Of a DNA stretch of 64,000 nucleotides, positions 14,293 to 24,852 are shown piece by piece; positions within the stretch are counted from its first letter, which is position 1, and every line of letters begins with the position of its first letter. The stretch lies in assembly GCA_018292915.2 (NCBI GenBank), contig JACVVK020000016.1, positions 503,501 through 567,500 of the forward strand, read 5' to 3'. This DNA is from Batillaria attramentaria. Lineage: Eukaryota > Mollusca > Gastropoda > Batillariidae. The position numbers were made by a program, and so were the translations under genes. The notes under the pieces are model-generated. The model saw nothing but the letters and a program-made list of their open reading frames with translations. It had not been told where the DNA came from and did not search any database.

Positions 14293-15293
14293 AAAACTTT
14301 AACATTGTCATTTTCTCAGAATCTACAAACAGCAGAGGTGCCAAACCTGGCGTGCTGATAGACAGTGATAAGACCTATGCATACATACCATCTTAAATGA
14401 CCTTGACTGAAGGTCAAGGTCATTAAAACTTTGGGGAAATTTTACATTTGCATTTTCTCAGAATCTAGAAGGATCAGAAGCCTCAAACTATGTGCGATGA
14501 TTGACATTGGCAGCACCTTCACAGACATACCTGTGTTCAGTGACTTTTAGTCAAGGTCAAGACCATGCAAGCGTTTTTTTTTTGGTTTTTTTTTTTGGGG
14601 GGGGGGGGGACTTTAATCTTGGCATTTTCTCCAAAACAACAAACAGTAGAGGCACCAAACGAGGCATGGTGATAGACAGCAATGAGACCTACCTTTCTGA
14701 ATGACCTTGACTTACTGAAGGTCAAGGTCATTAAAGCTGTCTGTTATGAATTTTAACATTACTGTTTTCGGGGGAACTACAAATACTAGAGGCATCGAAC
14801 TTGGCATGATCAGTGATAGACATTGATGAGATCTCATTTGAATGACCTTGACCAAAGGTCATGTTCATAATTTTAAAAAATATATCCTAGTTTTATGCAT
14901 GCACCTTCCTTTCACAGGCTGAAAGGTATATATATATTTACATGTGCATACATGTATCACTGTATGTACAGTAAATGTCGTGAATCTTTTCTTATTGTAT
15001 CGTGCAGCAAAATTGACAGCAACCCTGAATACGACTCCTTGACAGCTGAGGGACAGGACGATGAAGACAGATATTTCTTCACAGAGAATCCTGGAAACGC
15101 AGGAAGCTATGGTAACAGTGATGGTGACATGGACTGTGCTGAGTCTCAGTCGAAAACTGGAAATACTGGGAAAGATGAGAATGATGATGAAGAGGAGGAC
15201 TATATGAAATATGAACCGTCAGCGGAACTGGTGTCCAAAAGTATGCGGTTTAAAAGCAGTGGTAGTTGGGTAGATGGCGATGAAGATCTGTGA
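8211..15293 (+). CDS. CCDC97: CCDC97 homologue (DUF2052 protein), spliced, 5 exons, 372 aa
   Basis: Coding exons are 8211-8464, 11300-11672, 12064-12130, 13192-13330 and 15008-15293. All junctions are GT-AG and phases 2, 0, 1 and 2 keep the frame. Exon 1 encodes the family N-terminal helix region ([17 protein letters not shown], then [15 protein letters not shown]). The exon 1/2 join gives FLAR-FGPYL, as expected for the family. Exon 2 carries the DUF2052 core ([37 protein letters not shown]). Exon 3 is acidic. Exon 4 ends in GKDADFDY and joins exon 5 at [11 protein letters not shown], followed by DDEDRYFF near the usual C-terminus. Human CCDC97 is about 343 aa; this one has a longer acidic tail ending GDEDL. 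The family is reported with SF3b/U2 snRNP, so a nuclear pre-mRNA splicing role is inferred. Introns 1, 3 and 4 carry many repeats. Confidence 0.93.
8493..8903. mobile_element. Foldback MITE with 10-bp TSD in CCDC97 intron 1
   Basis: Terminal inverted repeats of about 125 bp begin GGTCCTACTAATTACC and end in the complement. The left arm holds tandem CCGAAAACAA units. Direct repeats GTTGTGCCTG flank it at 8493-8502 and 8894-8903. The element proper is 8503-8893. The 9-10 bp target duplication suggests a Mutator-like (MULE) origin, but no transposase is present. It starts 38 bp after the exon 1 splice donor. Confidence 0.85.
9120..9639 (-). mobile_element. SINE-A, tRNA-derived, full length with 16-bp TSD
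   Basis: On the minus strand the element starts GGCCCCCGTAGTGTAGTGG (A-box-like), contains a B-box-like GGTTCGAGTCCC counterpart, and ends in poly-A, seen here as T18 at the left. The body is about 9136-9623. Direct repeats TGAAACATGAAATTTT at 9120-9135 and 9624-9639 mark target-primed insertion. It lies in CCDC97 intron 1, antisense to the gene. Confidence 0.93.
10033..10367 (-). pseudogene. THAP-type zinc-finger fragment with a frameshift
   Basis: From Met at 10367 the minus strand encodes [18 protein letters not shown] and then a phenylalanine/proline stretch ending near 10218. A one-base change of frame near 10218-10224 is needed to continue into [23 protein letters not shown] and VPVPTLF, stopping at 10033. 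The C2CH pattern (Cys-x4-Cys, later Cys-x2-His) and the final VPTLF, resembling the AVPTIF box, fit the THAP DNA-binding domain. No further exons or transposase core are visible. It could be a decayed P-element or THAP-gene fragment, or an exon of an unseen antisense gene. It lies inside CCDC97 intron 1. Confidence 0.6.
12167..12678. mobile_element. Non-autonomous hAT-type element with 8-bp TSD
   Basis: The 496-bp element (12175-12670) is flanked by GCATTTAC at 12167-12174 and 12671-12678. The left end is TAGTGCTGGGTACCGGTAC and the complement of the right end is CAGAGGTGGCGGTAC, both fitting the hAT terminus pattern (C/T)A-x-x-G-x-TGG. Subterminal regions are full of GTACCGGTA repeats on both sides. 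There is no transposase frame. It lies in CCDC97 intron 3, 44 bp after the donor. Confidence 0.9.
12838..12890 (-). mobile_element. LINE/SINE 3'-tail fragment (ATT)n plus GGCGCC box
   Basis: On + it reads AATAATAGTAATAATAAT followed by AAAGGCGCC. That is the complement of the 3' tail shared by the LINE at 35.8-38.0 kb and SINE-C. Only the tail is recognisable. Confidence 0.5.
13349..13391 (+). repeat. (GT)n microsatellite beside the CCDC97 exon 4 donor
   Basis: The GT array starts 18 bp after the exon 4 splice donor at 13331. Confidence 0.95.
13636..13966 (+). repeat. Tandem duplication, ~160-bp unit, in CCDC97 intron 4
   Basis: Two adjacent copies run from an ..AAAACTTCTG(T/G)GGAGC start through TCTGCGATTTGTCACTTTGTC to CCTGTTCTT(G/A)TCC and a TTTTATTTT block. 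A diverged dispersed relative is at about 16520-16775. Confidence 0.8.
14160..14880 (+). repeat. Dispersed repeat R1 with embedded (GT)n and TCAAGGTCA palindromes
   Basis: A TGTGTAACAA..GAGTCTATGTATTAACCCTCCGTCGTC leader is followed by a (GT)n array (14214-14290). Three to four sub-units follow, built as TTTTCTCAGAATCTA, then a CAGAGG..CCAAAC block, then GATAGACA, then TGACCTTGAC facing AAGGTCAAGGTCA. Related copies are at about 18350-18625 and 41785-42410. Confidence 0.8.
14214..14290 (+). repeat. (GT)n microsatellite, about 38 units
   Basis: Uninterrupted GT array embedded at a fixed place in repeat R1. Confidence 0.97.
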
Positions 15294-15731
15294 TACACTT
15301 GTTTTGTGAGTTCTTCTTGTTGATGGCTTTGCCTCTTTGATTAACCTGCGCTGTATGATGCTAAGAACTTCATGGGGCCCTTCGAATGTGGGTGACTTTG
15401 GCACCCATCTTTGGGAAAACGGTGTTTATCCTGATCTGTTGGATGTGGGCGACTTTGGCACCTATGCTTTTCATAAAGGGGAAATCCGCAATTACAGTGC
15501 TAAGAACTTCATTGGCTTTCAAATGTGAGTGCCTTTCATGTAGGGAAAATGGTATTTATCCTGATCTGTTGGATGTGGGTGACTTGGGCACCCATGCTTT
15601 TCATACATCTATCCTGATCCATCGGTTGTAAATTGTTTACAACAGTAAACATTATGTCTTTTTTTCAGATGACAGGGAATCATGTACTTGAGGAATACAT
15701 CAAGTTTCATTACAATGTCATTGTAAATAAA
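15294..15731 (+). other. CCDC97 3' UTR with internal duplication and poly(A) signal
   Basis: The stop codon is at 15291-15293. Two diverged direct copies of a roughly 135-bp block start with GCTAAGAACTTCAT at about 15359 and 15499, and each contains TTTATCCTGATCTGTTGGAT. A canonical AATAAA at 15726-15731 is the likely end of the transcript. Confidence 0.65.
15726..15731 (+). promoter_or_regulatory. Candidate polyadenylation signal for CCDC97
   Basis: Canonical AATAAA 433 bp after the stop codon, on the coding strand, in AT-rich context. Confidence 0.6.
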
Positions 15732-16098
15732 GAAACCGTATGAGCTGACGACAGCCAGAATGTGTGACTAAGTTGCCCATACCATTGGCGAAGGTTAATT
15801 TTTGTCAGCTGAAGTTCTTGTGGAGCTTTGCAGGACTGTTGAAAATAACAAATTTTACGGTAGTGTGTGTGTGGGAGCGTGCTGTGTGTGTGTGTGTGGG
15901 AGAGAGAGAAAGAATTGGTTACCCTTGTAGTGTCTCACAACTGATGACATGCCTTTGCATACATACTGCTAGGGTTACATTATCTTTACATCTGGGCTTC
16001 TAGTCTTTCACCTTTTGGCGGATTTCCAGCTTTGGCGAACAATTTTCCTCTCCTGTACATATACAACTAAAAGTGTGTTTCCTCCTCTGAAGCACTTA

Positions 16099-16507
16099 AA
16101 GATCTAAGCTCCCAACAAAAAGATTTCCGAAGTGTGAAAAATTTTTACAGAGTCAACCGTGCAAGCACAGTCAACTCTGTCACGGTTGCAGAGTTTTCAG
16201 CGTCCCTGAAACCCCAATATGAGCCAAGGGCAGCCTGATTCAGAGCTCAGTTTGCGTTTTGACACTGAGCGAGAAGGATCGTGCAGCGCTCAACATCCGC
16301 CAGACACTCTGGCGATGTGACTTGCTCACTGACCAAAAGCCAAATACTGTCACGGCAAACCTGTGCTCTGGTTTTATAAGGGTCCCCGAAGTGCTGAAAA
16401 CTCTGCAACTGTGACAGAGTTGCCTGGATTATGCACAGTCAAAGGAGTCATAGTAAAAAAAATTTACACTTCGGAAAGGTTTTTGTTGGGAGCTTAGATC
16501 TTTAAAC
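16099..16507. mobile_element. TTAA-flanked foldback MITE (FB-TTAA), copy 1
   Basis: The ends read TTAA-AGATCTAAGCTCCCAAC and complement to each other, giving GTTGGGAGCTTAGATCT-TTAA at the right. TTAA on both outer sides is the target duplication typical of piggyBac-type transposition. The long inverted arms contain an internal ACAGAGT(T/C)..AACTCTG(T/C) motif. No coding capacity. A second copy in inverted orientation is at about 27992-28386. Confidence 0.85.
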
Positions 16508-18349
16508 ATCATGCCAAAATGCACCAGTTGCACAGATTTTAGTCTCATTTTAAACATATTCCTCGGCTAAAAAGCGTTTCCTCGACCTCTGAAGCACTTA
16601 AAATCGTGCCAAATTGCACAGATTTTAGATTTTTTTTTTTTAATGCCCCCGGACACTCCCAGCATATAGTGCCTGCTTTGCAGACGTGCGCTCGTGGGTT
16701 TGTCACTCTGTCACTAAATGCTACACACATTTCCTCCTTTTGAAACATGGACCATTTTAAGCCCTGTTACATTGATCATACAGCCTTCACAAAAAGTTAG
16801 ACCACTTGCAAATATCATTCAACATTTGTTGTGGTGGCATGCTGGTGTAGTGCTGAACATCGCTGAAACGGCGGCTTATGTAGGCAAACAAATGAGCACA
16901 GTTCATAACCAGGGATGCATTCTTTGACCTGCATCTCATTTTTGCCGTGCAGAAAGCCCCAGGTATCGCTCACTGAACACTGAAACTCGGTCTAGTTTTG
17001 CCGAAATTGCAGATTTTCAAACGCGCCATGCATGCTGTGTGACGCGCACGTGCCATCCACACAGTGGTCGCCATGTTCACTAATTACCCTTTAACCTTGC
17101 TACTGAATTTTACGGGAAAATCTTAATCGTTTATTTTTTCTGATTTATTGAAACTGTCACACATTATGTTGACTGGTCCTTAACTTATTGTAAAGACTGT
17201 AGCATCACATAATTATGTACATGTACATGTAAAGTCTCCGGCCTTCTCTGTGCCTGGTCCGTGTAATGTACAAGGGAGAGAACTTGTCAGCTACTGCAAA
17301 ACCTATTGGGCAGAACTGTGTTCTTTACCTTGCAAAATGCTAAGACCAGTGCATATTAACCATCTGCCTGCGCATTTGCTTATAAATATTATTTTCTCTT
17401 AAAAGAAATGCTGTATTTGTGGAAAAACTGTACAACTCTTGATAGGCAAGTTAAATTATGTCATATAAGCCAAGTTTACACATACGGATATACACGTATA
17501 TGGAAACCCATTTGTAACATAAATAATTCAAGTATTTAAAACTTGGCACACACAAACAGAGGGGGGAAAAAACCCTGTCCGCGCCATAATATTTATTATA
17601 TAGACCCTTATGTATTTGTGTTTACCTAGAACATGCTTGATACGCTTACTGTGCGTGAGTGCCTTACAGAACCAGAGATGTCATGCATGTGTGCCTTGCG
17701 TAACCAGCGACATGTGTGTCTCTGGCGTACACCGTTGGGGGGGGGGGGGGGGGGTTCAGTGACCATTCCCACTCCAAAAACCTTAGTCACATTTCACCAT
17801 CACACAAGAAAGTGCCGTCAGCCTGTCAAAATTATGCCTCAGAGAGGTCATCTTCGTGTTAACATTTCAAACTGTGTGTCTTTTATGTCCGTTAACACTT
17901 GGTCATGCTGACCTGTCAAGCTAAGGGGGAATTCTGCATGAATTAGGCACTGAGTTTATTGAGGAAGTGTTGCTAATGCTTACCATTTTCATGTTCACAG
18001 ATTGCTTTGACCTGTTTCCGTGATACCTGAGCCATCCCACCACACCACGTAAACACCTTGATAGTGACAGCATTTGTAATTGTGGCATTGACGTAACAGA
18101 AGTATTTCGAGCGTATATGCACACTCACGAGTGAAACTGTTCCAATACACTTTAGTTGGCTTAGCAAAGATGCAATTAGCCTGTTTAAATATTTGGATAT
18201 TTTATGTCTGGGTCACAATGGTTTCTGATTGGACTTGGTTGTGGTCAGTTGTATTTTGCTTAGTCATTATTTGGGTTTTTGTGGGGGTTTTTTTGTTGGG
18301 GGGGGGGGGGGTTGGGTTGTTGTTGTTGTTGTTGTTTTTTTTGGTTTTT

Positions 18350-18625
18350 TGATCACTTATGTAACAAAGTGAGTCTATGTATTAATAATAATAATGACTT
18401 GTGTGGCGCCCAATCTGCTGGAGCGCTGTCCCCCAAAAACTTTAACAATAAAGCATTTTGGAATTTCAAGATTGGTATTTTCCCAGAATCCACAAACATC
18501 AGAGGCATCACACTTTGCGTTATGAAACACATTGAAAAGACCTTTAGTGACATACCTGTATTCAATTTTCAAGAAACAAAAAAACAGCAGAGGCACCAAA
18601 CTTGGGTTGATGATAGACTGTAATT
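18350..18625 (+). repeat. Dispersed repeat R1, copy 2, interrupted by a LINE tail
   Basis: The leader TATGTAACAAAGTGAGTCT is followed not by GT repeats but by AATAATAATAATGAC and GTGGCGCCC (about 18381-18410), a minus-strand LINE/SINE tail. R1 sub-units then resume with CAGAATCCACAAACATCAG. Confidence 0.65.
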
Positions 18626-18769
18626 ACACCTTTTTAGTGAGGAAGGAAACCCATATGATGGGGACAGACTTGACAAACGCATTAAACTTCGTGGAGCACA
18701 AAAGATCGCCGGGGTTTAGAAGGGGAGCCAACGGGGGAGGGGGTTGGGGTGGGGGGTGAGGGAGTCAAT

Positions 18770-19298
18770 AAGACACTGACATAACCGGCCCCCGTAGTGT
18801 AGTGGTTAGCACTTCGGACTGTGGACCGGGAGACTCGGGTTCGAGTCCCAGCCGAGGCAAGCGGGATTTTTCCTACCCAGGTCGACTCCTACCCAGAGCG
18901 GGTGTGCTATGGGCCCAATGGGGAGGCTGTTGCCACACAGCCGAGCTTCACCCACTTCACGGGTGCGACTTTGGGGGTCCCTTGGTATGACACGTCTTAT
19001 GATGTGGATGATTACACGGCCGGCACCGCAGGTGCCGTAGTTCCCGGGCCTGGTTAATGCCGGGATATTTATGACAGGAAGCGTGGAATGCGGCCCTGTC
19101 CCGCAGTCCCAAACCACATGGACCTCAATAGCATCATCTTACCATCATCCTCATCTCCACCATCATGCATAACAAAAATTGCCCCAGCTTCCGAGCCTTC
19201 GTGGATTCCACCCATTACCAGGGAGAAACACCATTGGAGCCGGCAAAGAGTTGTGGCAGCAAAAAAAAAAAAGAGAAAAAAAAAAGACACTGGCATAA
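18770..19298 (+). mobile_element. SINE-A, tRNA-derived, full length with 15-bp TSD
   Basis: The head GGCCCCCGTAGTGTAGTGG with TTAGCACTTCGGA is A-box-like; GGTTCGAGTCCC is a good B box. A unique body follows, and the 3' end is A-rich. The body is about 18785-19283. Flanking repeats AAGACACTGACATAA (18770-18784) and AAGACACTGGCATAA (19284-19298) differ at one base. This is the best + strand reference copy of the family. Confidence 0.93.
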
Positions 19299-20016
19299 GA
19301 TGCATGATGACTCGGACACGTGAATACTGGCCCCCGTCTGTCTTGTTGAGAGTGCGTCTGACCTCTGCTGTATTAACTTGACCCAGGACGTTTACCAGGT
19401 TACTCAGTGTCGGCCGCGTGCACTTTTGTGTTCCGCTCATACATCATTCCGTTAGCATCTATTCCTATTTTGGGCCTATACCATGTTTCCTCTCCTGAAC
19501 TTGGACATGCACAGAGGGCCTGAATTATCTTCTCTCGTCTCATTTTTCTCCCTTCTCATTTTCAACAGGAACAGGAATAAGACAAGTGTTACGTTGTTTG
19601 TTTGTTTGTTTGTTTGTTTCAGTGGTGTGTGCACGAGAGAGACACAGAGAGAGCAAAAACACACAGAAGGTGTCTCTGGGTCTCGCAAAAGTGTGCAGAT
19701 GCCAAGACTGATCTGTGCAGACCATCTGCCCGCGCATTTATTTATTTTATGCTCTTTATTTCATTTTTCTGTTAAAAGAAATGATTTGCTTTTAACCTGA
19801 TTTTGTTCGTTTTGCTGAATGGAAAAAAAAACAAAACAACTATAGACCCACTGATAGGCCAGTGATGTCAGTGTCATACAAGTCAAAAGCTTCTCTCCAA
19901 TGCTACTGCTAGACACCACGACAACAGAACGATCTGTCAGCATAAAAATCGTAAAGACTGCGCCTTTGAAGTACGTCGTATTAAAAAAAAAAAAAATCTG
20001 TGATAGACTTTTCTGA

Positions 20017-20465
20017 TTGGAGTTGGTTGTCCTTGTTGTTGTTGTTTTCTTTGTTAGTTCATTGTTGTTGTTTGTTTTAACTTTGTTTTTCGTTGTTGTT
20101 GGCGTTGTTTCTTGTTTTGTTTTTGTCACTTTTGCTGTTGTTGTTGTTGTTGTTTTGTTTTTGGTTGCTGTTTGTTTGTTTGTTTTTTGTTTTTTTTTTT
20201 TTTTGTTGTTTTTTTTGGGGGGTGTTTGTTGGTAAGTTTTGTTTTGTTTTTGGTGGGTTTCGTTTTTTGGTTGTTTTTTTTTGTTTATGTTTTTTGTTTG
20301 TTTGTTTCTTGTTTGTTGTTGTTGTTTTTTTGTTTTTTTTTGGGGGGGGGGTGGTTGTTGGTTTGTTTTGGGGTTTTTTTCGGGGGGGAGGGGGGGAGCG
20401 TTTGTTTTGTGATTGTTCTTGTGTTTTGCTTTTCGAAAGTGTGTGTGTGTTGGGGGTTAGAGGGG
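20017..20465 (+). repeat. G/T-only low-complexity tract
   Basis: About 450 bp built almost wholly of T and G on the + strand (GTT, TTTG and TTTTG units with G runs). The long open frames across it are composition artefacts. Confidence 0.9.
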
Positions 20466-20949
20466 GTATTACTTAGGTGTCTTACCACGACATTGACAAG
20501 AGCACGACGAATCAGACTCGTAAATAAAAACCTGTTGCCGCCCCTCTTGCTTTGCATAAAGTGCATCTGAACTTTTTAACCCGAGGCAATAAAACTTCAA
20601 TTGTCACTGTCGCAGTGTGTCATCCCGAAGCCTATTGTGCAATATATCACGAGTTGTTTCCTCTCAAGAACCGTGAGATGAATTCCTTCCACGGGCATGT
20701 AGCAGTGACTGGGTGGGAAAGTGACCGGGGAGGGGGAACAATCGGTGGTAGTTCTCCGTCTGAGTAGCTGTCAACAAGACGGAAGGACCACCATTACAAG
20801 CGACCGGCCACTGGCGAAAGAAAGCCTCCTCTGTAAAATACGCATAGGGGAAAGTATTGTTTTGGTCAAAGGCAAATCTTACTACTGAGACAAGTTCGTA
20901 ACTGACAAGGCATTTCGTGCATATGTTTTCAGAAAGTTCAAAATCGTCT

Positions 20950-21513
20950 CTGGATCGTCTTCAGAAAGTTCAAAATTCAGCTGCACGTCTTGTTGTAAAA
21001 GCCAAAAAAAACTGACTATGTTTCACCAATCTTACACTCCCTCCACTGGCTGCCCATCAGAGATAGAGTGAAGCACAAGCTCTTGTCCATTTGTCATGTA
21101 TCTCTCTCTGGCACTGGTCCTTCCTACCTTGCTGAACTCCTTCATTGTTACACCCCTTCCAGGCAGTTACGTAGCTCCTCTGACACTAAAGTTCTGAGCA
21201 CCCCCTCAGTAAGAACTAAAACATATGGTCAGTGATCCTTTTCCTTTCAGGCTCCAGCTCTTTGGAACCAACTTCCTAAACCGCTTAGACACACAGAGTC
21301 CAGTGCCAGCTTCAAACGCTGCCTCAAAACCCACTTATTAAAAACTGATTACTGATTTACTCTGCCCTTCCACACCGTGTCAGTCTGCTTGTTGTGAGTT
21401 ATTGTTTAACTTTGAATGTTCCCTGTGAGTCTGTGTATGAAAGTGGTGTATGTATTTATGATGTACGGCGCGTAGAGCCTGTTTTATTTCATGTATATGC
21501 GCCTTATAAGTCG

Positions 21514-21550
<37 letters not shown>
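20950..21550 (+). mobile_element. 5'-truncated, decayed L2/CR1-type LINE 3' fragment
   Basis: Translation gives RLQKVQNSAARLVVKA, LHSLHWLPIRDRVKHKLLS, YTPSRQLRSSSDTKVLS and ALWNQLPKPLRHTES, parallel to the C-terminus of the LINE at 35.8 kb, but with frame breaks near 21010 and 21230. It ends KTDY-stop near 21354. The 3' UTR runs through GCGCCTTATAA to (ATT)n at 21517-21550. It is an independent and different subfamily copy. Confidence 0.85.
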
Positions 21551-21552
<2 letters not shown>

Positions 21553-21730
21553 GTTTTGAAACTGCACAGGTGATGGGAATTTCAATCAAGCAAAACGTAC
21601 GACGACGACGACGGTGATGGTGATGGTGATAATACCTTGTAACGCGCTGAAAAACAACAAACGCCGTGCACAGTATGAGTCGTAGCGCGCGGGGGATGGG
21701 GGGGGGGGTGTTAAAGATAGTGATACTGAA

Positions 21731-22484
21731 TACAGTACTCCTCGCTTAACGTCACTACCGTTTAAGGTCACACCTCTGATAAGATCAATCAGGTTGTTGG
21801 TCCCGGCCAAAAGCCTTCTTTGTACCATTTAGAATTCCTCGCTTAGCGTCACCTCGGATAAGGGAAAACCTCGGATTACGTCACCCCCGTTTTGGTTCCC
21901 AAATGGAGAAGACTACCGCTTAAGATGAAATCCATGTGATGAGAGTGGCTTCCCTTGGAAACAACACCCGGATTTGCACTGCGAGGCGAAGACGAAACAG
22001 ACGAATTTTTATTTCATTTTTATTCCACGAGATGATACCCAAAGAATGAAAATGGAAACTGAAAGGGGGGGGGGGGGGTGGGGGGCTTGTTTTTGATGAA
22101 CTGACGATAAAGATAGTTTACCGCAGATGAGTATACTTACAAAAGATTTCTTATTTCGTTCAGGGTCCTTTTAGATCTAGAAATTGGTACAATCTTTGTG
22201 AAAGATAAGAGCTGGAATGCAGGGAGCAATGTGGCGATATGATGGTGGTGGTGGTGATACTTATGTTGTTAGAGAGGGAGGGAGGGGAGGGGGGGGGAGA
22301 GCGAGAGACCTGGTTAATTTCTAGGCTTAGTCGGAAGGCAAGTTGAAGTACTTTTGCTGTTCACGAAACATCAGTGCAACCATCCCTCAACAGGGGCGAT
22401 CCACAGGGTTCGGAAAAAAAATAAAAAGGGGGGTGGGGGGGGGGGGGTAGATGCATTTGCGTTCGTTTGTGCTTGCGTGCGTGC

Positions 22485-22536
<52 letters not shown>

Positions 22537-22735
22537 AATTACATATTTTGGCGGAAAGTCTTTCGGTCTAAAATTAGAAAAAATGACATAATCGCCAAAT
22601 ATTGAGCTCCTCGGATAAGATCAAGTTTTTTTACTGGTAGTTGATCTTATCAGAGGACTGTTTAGCGTGCCCCTCGGATAAGATCAAAAAAAAATTTGGT
22701 CCCGTGGGGGGTCACCTTAAGCGAGGAGTACTGTA
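21731..22735. mobile_element. Pogo/Tigger-like non-autonomous TIR element with TA TSD
   Basis: The left end is TA-CAGTACTCCTCGCTTAA and the right end GCGAGGAGTACTG-TA, so the TIRs match with a TA target duplication (21731-21732 and 22734-22735). The element is 1001 bp. Subterminal CCTCGGATAAGATCAA motifs occur on both sides and in opposite orientations. TA plus CAGT..CCTCGCTTAA ends fit the pogo/Tigger group of Tc1/mariner. No transposase; it contains a (GT)n array and G runs. Confidence 0.85.
22489..22533 (+). repeat. (GT)n microsatellite inside the Tigger-like element
   Basis: GT array preceded by GTGC units. Confidence 0.95.
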
Positions 22736-23403
22736 CGTAAAGATGGGGGTGGGGGAGTCTGCATCAGAATTTGAGAAAAGATGGGTGTTCAGGTTGCTCA
22801 GTCCTGAAAGACTCGGAGAAGGTGCTGGATCAGTTTCAAACTGCTGACACAAACGACCTGAGTATACCAGCAGTCTCTGAGCAGCACCAAGTGACGGTCG
22901 ACCTGACCAGAGAGAGAGAGAGAGTCGGAATGGCAATAATCTTTATTTTCCAACTGGCGGTAAAAGTTTTGGCAGAAATGCCATGTTCGAACTTGCCGTT
23001 GCTAAATCACTACGAGAATATGAGCAATTAAAGGAAGACAAATCCATAAGCTTCAGGAAGAGAGAGAGAGAGAGAGAGAGAGAGATTTCTTCACTGTCTT
23101 TGACGTGACAAAAGACTGGACACACGACCACGTGCACAGGGGACGCGACGGGAAGTCCAGCGGCGTGGGCCCGGTGGTCAGGTGAGGCGCGGACACAAGA
23201 CCGGCAGGCAGCGAGTGTCAGCCGCGCACGTGAGGGACAGTGCGCATGTCTGAGAGTGCGTGACCAGCGATTGATCCGCAACACACCGAGGCTTTGCTGA
23301 ACTTGACCCTGACAATGAACACGGACGTTGAGATCGCAGAGCTATCAATAATGACGAGCTCGATCAATGACGTCGAGTTTTAGCAGTGTTTGTTATGCGG
23401 CCT

Positions 23404-24164
23404 GTGTTTACAACGTGACTTGAAGATTTCCCGGGTTATTACCAAAGGCTGTGTAACCATCGTCTTTGTTACACTGTACTGACTGACATGGTTGGCAAAA
23501 CTTGACAAATGGCAGGGTTTGTTTTTGGTTTTTTTTCGCAGAAAAAATGGCGTTCCTGTTTTTCAGCATAAAAATGGTACTATACATAGGATAAAAGTGT
23601 TTTCTGCAGAAAAATCGGCAGTCCTCTTTTTCTGCCTGAAAACAGTTTTCTGAAGAATAATGGCACGTACATAAACTGGTTTTCTGCAGGAGACTGAGAC
23701 AGTCGTGTTTTCCTGCAAACATAAAATGGAAATAGTAAAATGGAAAAACAACTTCTGGGATAAGGTTGTGGGGGGGGGGGGGGCAAAAACAAAAACGACT
23801 TTCCTGCAGAAAATAGTTTTCTCCTGAAAATCATTTTTCTGCGGGAAAAACTGCTACGCTGTCATCTTTAGCCAGTTTTTCTGTCCCAAAAGGTCGGTTT
23901 TGTGATTTCCGTATTTTACCAAATTTTCTGCGGAAAACAAGTTTTTCCTGCACAAAAAGGTTGTTTTTTTTCTGCAGAAAAAAGACTTTGTATAGAAAAA
24001 ACAACCAACAACTCTTTCCCCCGCGGAAAAAAACAGAACTGTCGATTTTTTCGTGGAAAAACTAATACATATATTTTGTTTTATTTCGCCAACTATGTAA
24101 ATTATGCCTCCTCTTTGTAATTACGCCGTCTCTTCGGCAATCTTCAAACCACGTGGTGTAACCC
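23404..24164. mobile_element. Foldback element FB-1, copy 1, ~760 bp
   Basis: The left end (GTGTTTACAACGTGACTTGAA) and right end (TTCAAACCACGTGGTGTAAC) are inverted and related to the termini at 52529-53283. The interior is a diffuse array of TTTTCTGCAGAAAA-like palindromic units, TGGTTGGCAAAA on the left and TTTCGCCAACTA on the right. No coding capacity. Confidence 0.7.
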
Positions 24165-24348
24165 CCCCCCCACCCCCCTCTCTATGGTACGGCTGTTGTT
24201 GAGAGCTTACGGCGAAGTATTGACTGAGTGGATGTTTGTCCTCTCCCGCCAGCTGAAGGGGATATGTAAGCCTACGGGGTATGGAGGAAGTAGCCAGACG
24301 TCTTAAGTTCGTGGCCCTCAGTCTCGGGGGGGGGGGGGGGGGGGGGAG

Positions 24349-24412
24349 GGAGCCGGGGTGGCCGAATGATAGAGCGTTGGACTTTCATTGTTCGGTTGTT
24401 CGATCGTGATGC
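24349..24412 (+). mobile_element. SINE-B head fragment
   Basis: GGGAGCCGGGGTGGCCGAAT, then a TAGAGCGTTGGACTT block and TTGTTCGATC, matching the tRNA-like head of SINE-B. The body after the B box is missing. A long G run precedes it. Confidence 0.75.
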
Positions 24413-24802
24413 AGCCGTAAATATATATTAAAACAACAGCTGCAATCATACATGACATTGTCCTGACACGAGTGAAACAAAGAGCGCATTAAATGACGTT
24501 GATAAATTACATGGAAATGATTATGCTTATTATAAGGACAAAGATTAAATCACAGACTCGTCATTGTACGTCACTTCACACAGCTTAAAACAAAACTGAC
24601 CTGGTGACAGAAATGTATGCAGCCGAGGTAGGCTATGTAAGGGAGCACGCATGCACGTGGGCCCGCTCAAGAGATGCATATTGGGTGTGTTTCAAAATGT
24701 CAGATTTGACTTTCATGAGTGGCCTCTCGGTCAACTTTAAGCCATAAATAGTCGTTGGGCATGTGTATGAGGACGAGAGCGTGCAGTTCAGGTTCAGCTC
24801 GG

Positions 24803-24852
24803 CGTTAGTTACGTAGTTAGTTAGTTAGGGCTTAACGCCGCGCAAGCAACAA
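24803..24852 (+). repeat. Dispersed motif GTTAGTTAGGGCTTAACGCCGC
   Basis: (GTTA)n followed by GGGCTTAACGCCGCGCAAGC. The same motif recurs at 51538-51598 and, diverged, at 62755-62800 and 30925-30950. Probably the fixed end of a dispersed element I cannot delimit. Confidence 0.6.

Larger units (their letters stand above)
15732..18769. other. Intergenic repeat-bearing region downstream of CCDC97
   Basis: Apart from FB-TTAA copy 1 and the dispersed repeat at 16520-16775, this stretch holds a G homopolymer (17738-17754), R1-type sub-units (18350-18625), a LINE tail fragment and a GGG-rich stretch near 18721-18760. No supported gene. Confidence 0.5.

Noticed and set aside
18788..18870. tRNA-like sequence with A and B boxes (also at 42599, 46745, 30087, 61110)
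   Set aside because: These are heads of SINEs with unrelated bodies, tails and TSDs. They do not fold into complete cloverleaf genes with proper acceptor stems that I can verify.
20017..20570. 150-residue hydrophobic 'membrane protein' frames
   Set aside because: The tract is almost only T and G on the + strand, which yields Phe/Val/Leu/Cys/Gly codons by composition.
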